Assembly: GCA_017469605.1 (NCBI GenBank)
Contig: JAFUGB010000020.1
Location: 1 to 8,406 of the forward strand
Direction of reading: 5' to 3'
DNA: 8,406 nucleotides
Origin: Clostridia bacterium
GTDB lineage: Bacteria; Bacillota; Clostridia; Christensenellales; Aristaeellaceae
Both the position numbers and the translations under genes were made by a program. This document shows positions 6,669 through 8,406 of the stretch, piece after piece. The notes below the pieces were generated by a model. It did not search any database. It had not been told where the DNA came from and worked only from the letters and a program-made list of their open reading frames with translations. Positions within the stretch are counted from its first letter, which is position 1. Each line of letters opens with the position of its first letter.

Positions 6669-7901
6669 CTAAAGCAGAATGCTGGCGGCGCCGTACAGGG
6701 AAAAGAACAGGGCGGGAACAAGGAGCAGTTTTTCCGGGAGGAGCATGCGCCGGACGCGGCCCTCCTGCGCCAAATACAGCGCGGCATAGGGAAGCAGGTC
6801 ACAGGTATAGCGCGCCCCGAACTGAAAGCCGCCAAAGGTGCGGTGAAGCAGCAGGAGGAAAAGGTGTACGGCGCAGGAAAAAAAGATGATTGCTTTGGTC
6901 CATGTGAAGCGGCGGCGGATCAGATCGGCTGCGATCCAGAACAGGAAAAGGATGAATACCGGATTGGCGATCAAAAAGCAAAAGCCGAAATGGCTTAAGC
7001 GCCATTCACCGTTTTCCAGCGCGAAGGGCATGCGCAATACAAAGCTTTTCAAATTCTGGGCGATATGGGCGACGGAAAACTGCGTGCCGCCCTGCCAGGA
7101 AAACTCTGGCAGATAATTGTGGCCAAATTCCAGCGGGTTTCCAAAGCGAATATAATTGTACCAGCCATAGAAAAAGGCTACCAGCAATCCGCACAGCACA
7201 CCGGGAACGATTTGCCTGGCGGCGCGCTGCCACTTTTCCCTGAAAGGACGGTACAGCATCGCGTATTGGGCCAGCAGCGGAAGCCCATAGATCGCGTTGA
7301 AAGGACGGCAGCCGACGGCAAAGGCATAGCAAATCAGGGAAGCTGTTATTTTTCGGCAGAACATACAGGCGATGGCGGCGCAGGTAAGCGCGTAGGCCAG
7401 CATTTGCGCCTGATACCATACGCCGCCTTCTGTCGTAAGCGCGACAAGGCAGCTTGCGAAGCTGAAAAACAGCGTAAAGCCCACGGCCGAAAGCTTATCG
7501 TAACGGGCACGCCGCAGCATGCGGTACACCGACAAACAGCCCGCCAGCAGATATAGCTTGACCAGCAGATTATCCGGCGTGGCGCCGCCGAAAAGAAAGG
7601 TGAGGAAAAAGAGGGGAATGGTGGGAACGGGCGGAAAGGAAACATACCAATCGCCCTGATAGGTAGCCAGCTCCAGCCAGGGGTAATCCTGCCCCAGGGA
7701 ATAGCTGCCCGATCGCCAGGCCAGCGCCTGAAGCGTATACGTATTGTATCCGCTGCTTCCAACGGGATCAATGCCGATATACAGGCAGAAGAAAGCATAA
7801 AACACCGCCGTTGCCCAGCACAGCAGCAGCGGTGTGTAATCCCAACGGCGAACGCGCAGGGCAAACCCGCGAAGCGCGGCTTTCCTATTCTCGGTTGTCA
7901 T
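6669..7901 (-). CDS. Multipass membrane protein, possible GT-C-fold glycosyltransferase
   Basis: Function not established. The 410-residue protein has about 10 to 12 hydrophobic segments, including roughly 22-43, 92-106, 111-127, 137-155, 165-182, 201-217, 230-250, 304-325, 335-353 and 391-409. After the first helix comes a large loop (about 44-90) rich in aromatic and acidic residues, with GQDYPWLELA (70-79; Asp72, Glu77) and VSFPPVPTIPLF (87-98). Later features are GCRPFNAIYGLPLL (197-210) and FGARYTCDLLPY (361-372). A long first extracytoplasmic loop with acidic residues, and an aromatic/Arg-rich motif late in the protein, resemble GT39/ArnT-like enzymes that use lipid-linked sugars. This is inference by shape, not a firm match. 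The start is uncertain: ATG at 7901 overlaps era by 17 bases and lacks a clear ribosome site, while TTG at 7907 (two residues longer) has a weak GAG five bases upstream. Translation is probably coupled to era. Alternatives are a flippase-like or other polytopic envelope protein. Confidence 0.8.
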   Translation of the reverse strand: MTTENRKAALRGFALRVRRWDYTPLLLCWATAVFYAFFCLYIGIDPVGSSGYNTYTLQALAWRSGSYSLGQDYPWLELATYQGDWYVSFPPVPTIPLFFLTFLFGGATPDNLLVKLYLLAGCLSVYRMLRRARYDKLSAVGFTLFFSFASCLVALTTEGGVWYQAQMLAYALTCAAIACMFCRKITASLICYAFAVGCRPFNAIYGLPLLAQYAMLYRPFREKWQRAARQIVPGVLCGLLVAFFYGWYNYIRFGNPLEFGHNYLPEFSWQGGTQFSVAHIAQNLKSFVLRMPFALENGEWRLSHFGFCFLIANPVFILFLFWIAADLIRRRFTWTKAIIFFSCAVHLFLLLLHRTFGGFQFGARYTCDLLPYAALYLAQEGRVRRMLLPEKLLLVPALFFSLYGAASILL

Positions 7902-8406
7902 AGCCAAGCGTTCTCAGGTCCGCCTTGGAGTTGCGCCAATCGGGACGAACCTTGATCCAAAGCTGGAGATTCACGCGCATACCAAGCAGGGATTCTATGT
8001 CGACGCGCGCCTCCTTGCCAATCTGCGAAAGCATGGCCCCATGTTTTCCGATAATGATCGCTTTATGGGAATCGCGCTCGCAATAAATATCGGCGTGGAT
8101 CTCCATCAGGCGTTCGCTTTTCTTTTCCATGCGCAGGATCTCTACGCCAATGCCATGGGGCACCTCATCCCGCAGGTGGAGCAGGGCTTTTTCGCGGATC
8201 AGCTCGGCGCAGAGCACGCGCTCGGGCTGATCGGTCAGCATATCATCGGGGAAATACTTGGGCCCATAGGGCATATGGCCCAGCAGTTCTTTCCGCAGCG
8301 TATCCAGCCCTTCGCCGGTCTTGGCGCTGATGGGCAGGATGGCGGAAAAGCCCATATCCTTGAATATATCGATGATCCGAAGCAATTCCTGGGGATGGAT
8401 CAAATC
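7885..8406 (-). CDS. era: GTPase Era, C-terminal part (5' end outside window)
   Basis: Era is an essential GTPase that binds the 3' end of 16S rRNA and helps 30S ribosome assembly at the membrane. The fragment has 173 residues of an expected total near 300. It opens with Asp-Leu-Ile-His-Pro, which fits the last residue of the NKxD guanine-recognition motif and what follows it. PISAKTGEG (fragment 25-33) is the G5 region. The C-terminal KH RNA-binding domain contains HKAIIIGKHGAML (114-126), with the GxxG loop as GKHG where GKGG is most common, and ends with the typical WRNSKADLRTLGY (157-169). The frame is open to the right edge; the TTG at 8401-8403 is an internal Leu codon, not a start. The TAG stop (7885-7887) lies inside the downstream membrane-protein gene. 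recO, the frequent downstream neighbour in Firmicutes, is absent here. Confidence 0.96.
   Translation of the reverse strand, partial: DLIHPQELLRIIDIFKDMGFSAILPISAKTGEGLDTLRKELLGHMPYGPKYFPDDMLTDQPERVLCAELIREKALLHLRDEVPHGIGVEILRMEKKSERLMEIHADIYCERDSHKAIIIGKHGAMLSQIGKEARVDIESLLGMRVNLQLWIKVRPDWRNSKADLRTLGYDNRE

Noticed and set aside
6636..6690. Possible terminator after the membrane-protein gene
   Set aside because: Only very short stems around A-rich loops can be drawn, and none is followed directly by a proper T-run on the minus strand.
6332..6998. Plus-strand open frames across the ileS leader and the end of the membrane-protein gene
   Set aside because: The first region is explained base by base by the T-box leader, and the second is antisense to the membrane protein. 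The translations show no domain and no ribosome site or promoter supports them.
8401..8403. TTG as a start codon for a 172-residue protein at the right edge
   Set aside because: The frame continues to the window edge and the context fits the interior of Era just after the NKxD motif, so TTG here is a Leu codon.
1..8406. Mobile element, CRISPR array, defence system or biosynthetic cluster
   Set aside because: No transposase, integrase, long repeats, spacer-repeat pattern or defence-type domain was seen on either strand, and nearly all bases are accounted for by housekeeping genes and their control sites.

Overview
The window is ordinary housekeeping DNA from a bacterium that is most likely a Clostridia-type Firmicute of moderately high GC. 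The evidence for that is a complete isoleucine T-box leader, strong AGGAG-type ribosome binding sites, tightly packed genes, and an isoleucyl-tRNA synthetase of the long, eukaryote-like type that is common in Clostridia. The genus cannot be read from the sequence.

Layout from left to right: a plus-strand gene, cut by the left edge, encodes the C-terminal half of a ZIP-family divalent metal transporter (2-460). Everything else lies on the minus strand. The transporter converges on a minus-strand cluster whose transcription order is promoter (6607-6635), T-box riboswitch leader (about 6367-6600), ileS (3247-6366), an RlmI/RlmK-like SAM-dependent methyltransferase (2386-3246), an RluA-family pseudouridine synthase (1626-2354), tgt (489-1616) and an intrinsic terminator (459-482). 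The terminator U-tract overlaps the stop codon of the transporter gene. Farther upstream, at the right end, are the C-terminal half of the GTPase gene era (7885-8406, cut by the right edge) and a multipass membrane protein (6669-7901) that overlaps the end of era.

The four-gene cluster has a shared theme. It holds one tRNA-charging enzyme (IleRS) and three probable RNA-modifying enzymes: a base methyltransferase, a pseudouridine synthase and tRNA-guanine transglycosylase. The junctions are tight (0, 31 and 9 bases) and no internal terminator is visible, so the whole set is probably one transcript under the isoleucine-sensing T-box. If so, uncharged tRNA-Ile would raise expression of RNA-modification enzymes as well as IleRS. 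Era, a ribosome-assembly GTPase, fits the same translation theme. The overlapping membrane protein does not, and it is the least understood gene here.

I found no mobile element, CRISPR array, phage gene, tRNA or rRNA gene, or convincing novel system. The points most worth a second look are the T-box-controlled modification operon, unusual residues near the Tgt active site, the type 2 IleRS, and the GT-C-like membrane protein translationally overlapped with era.
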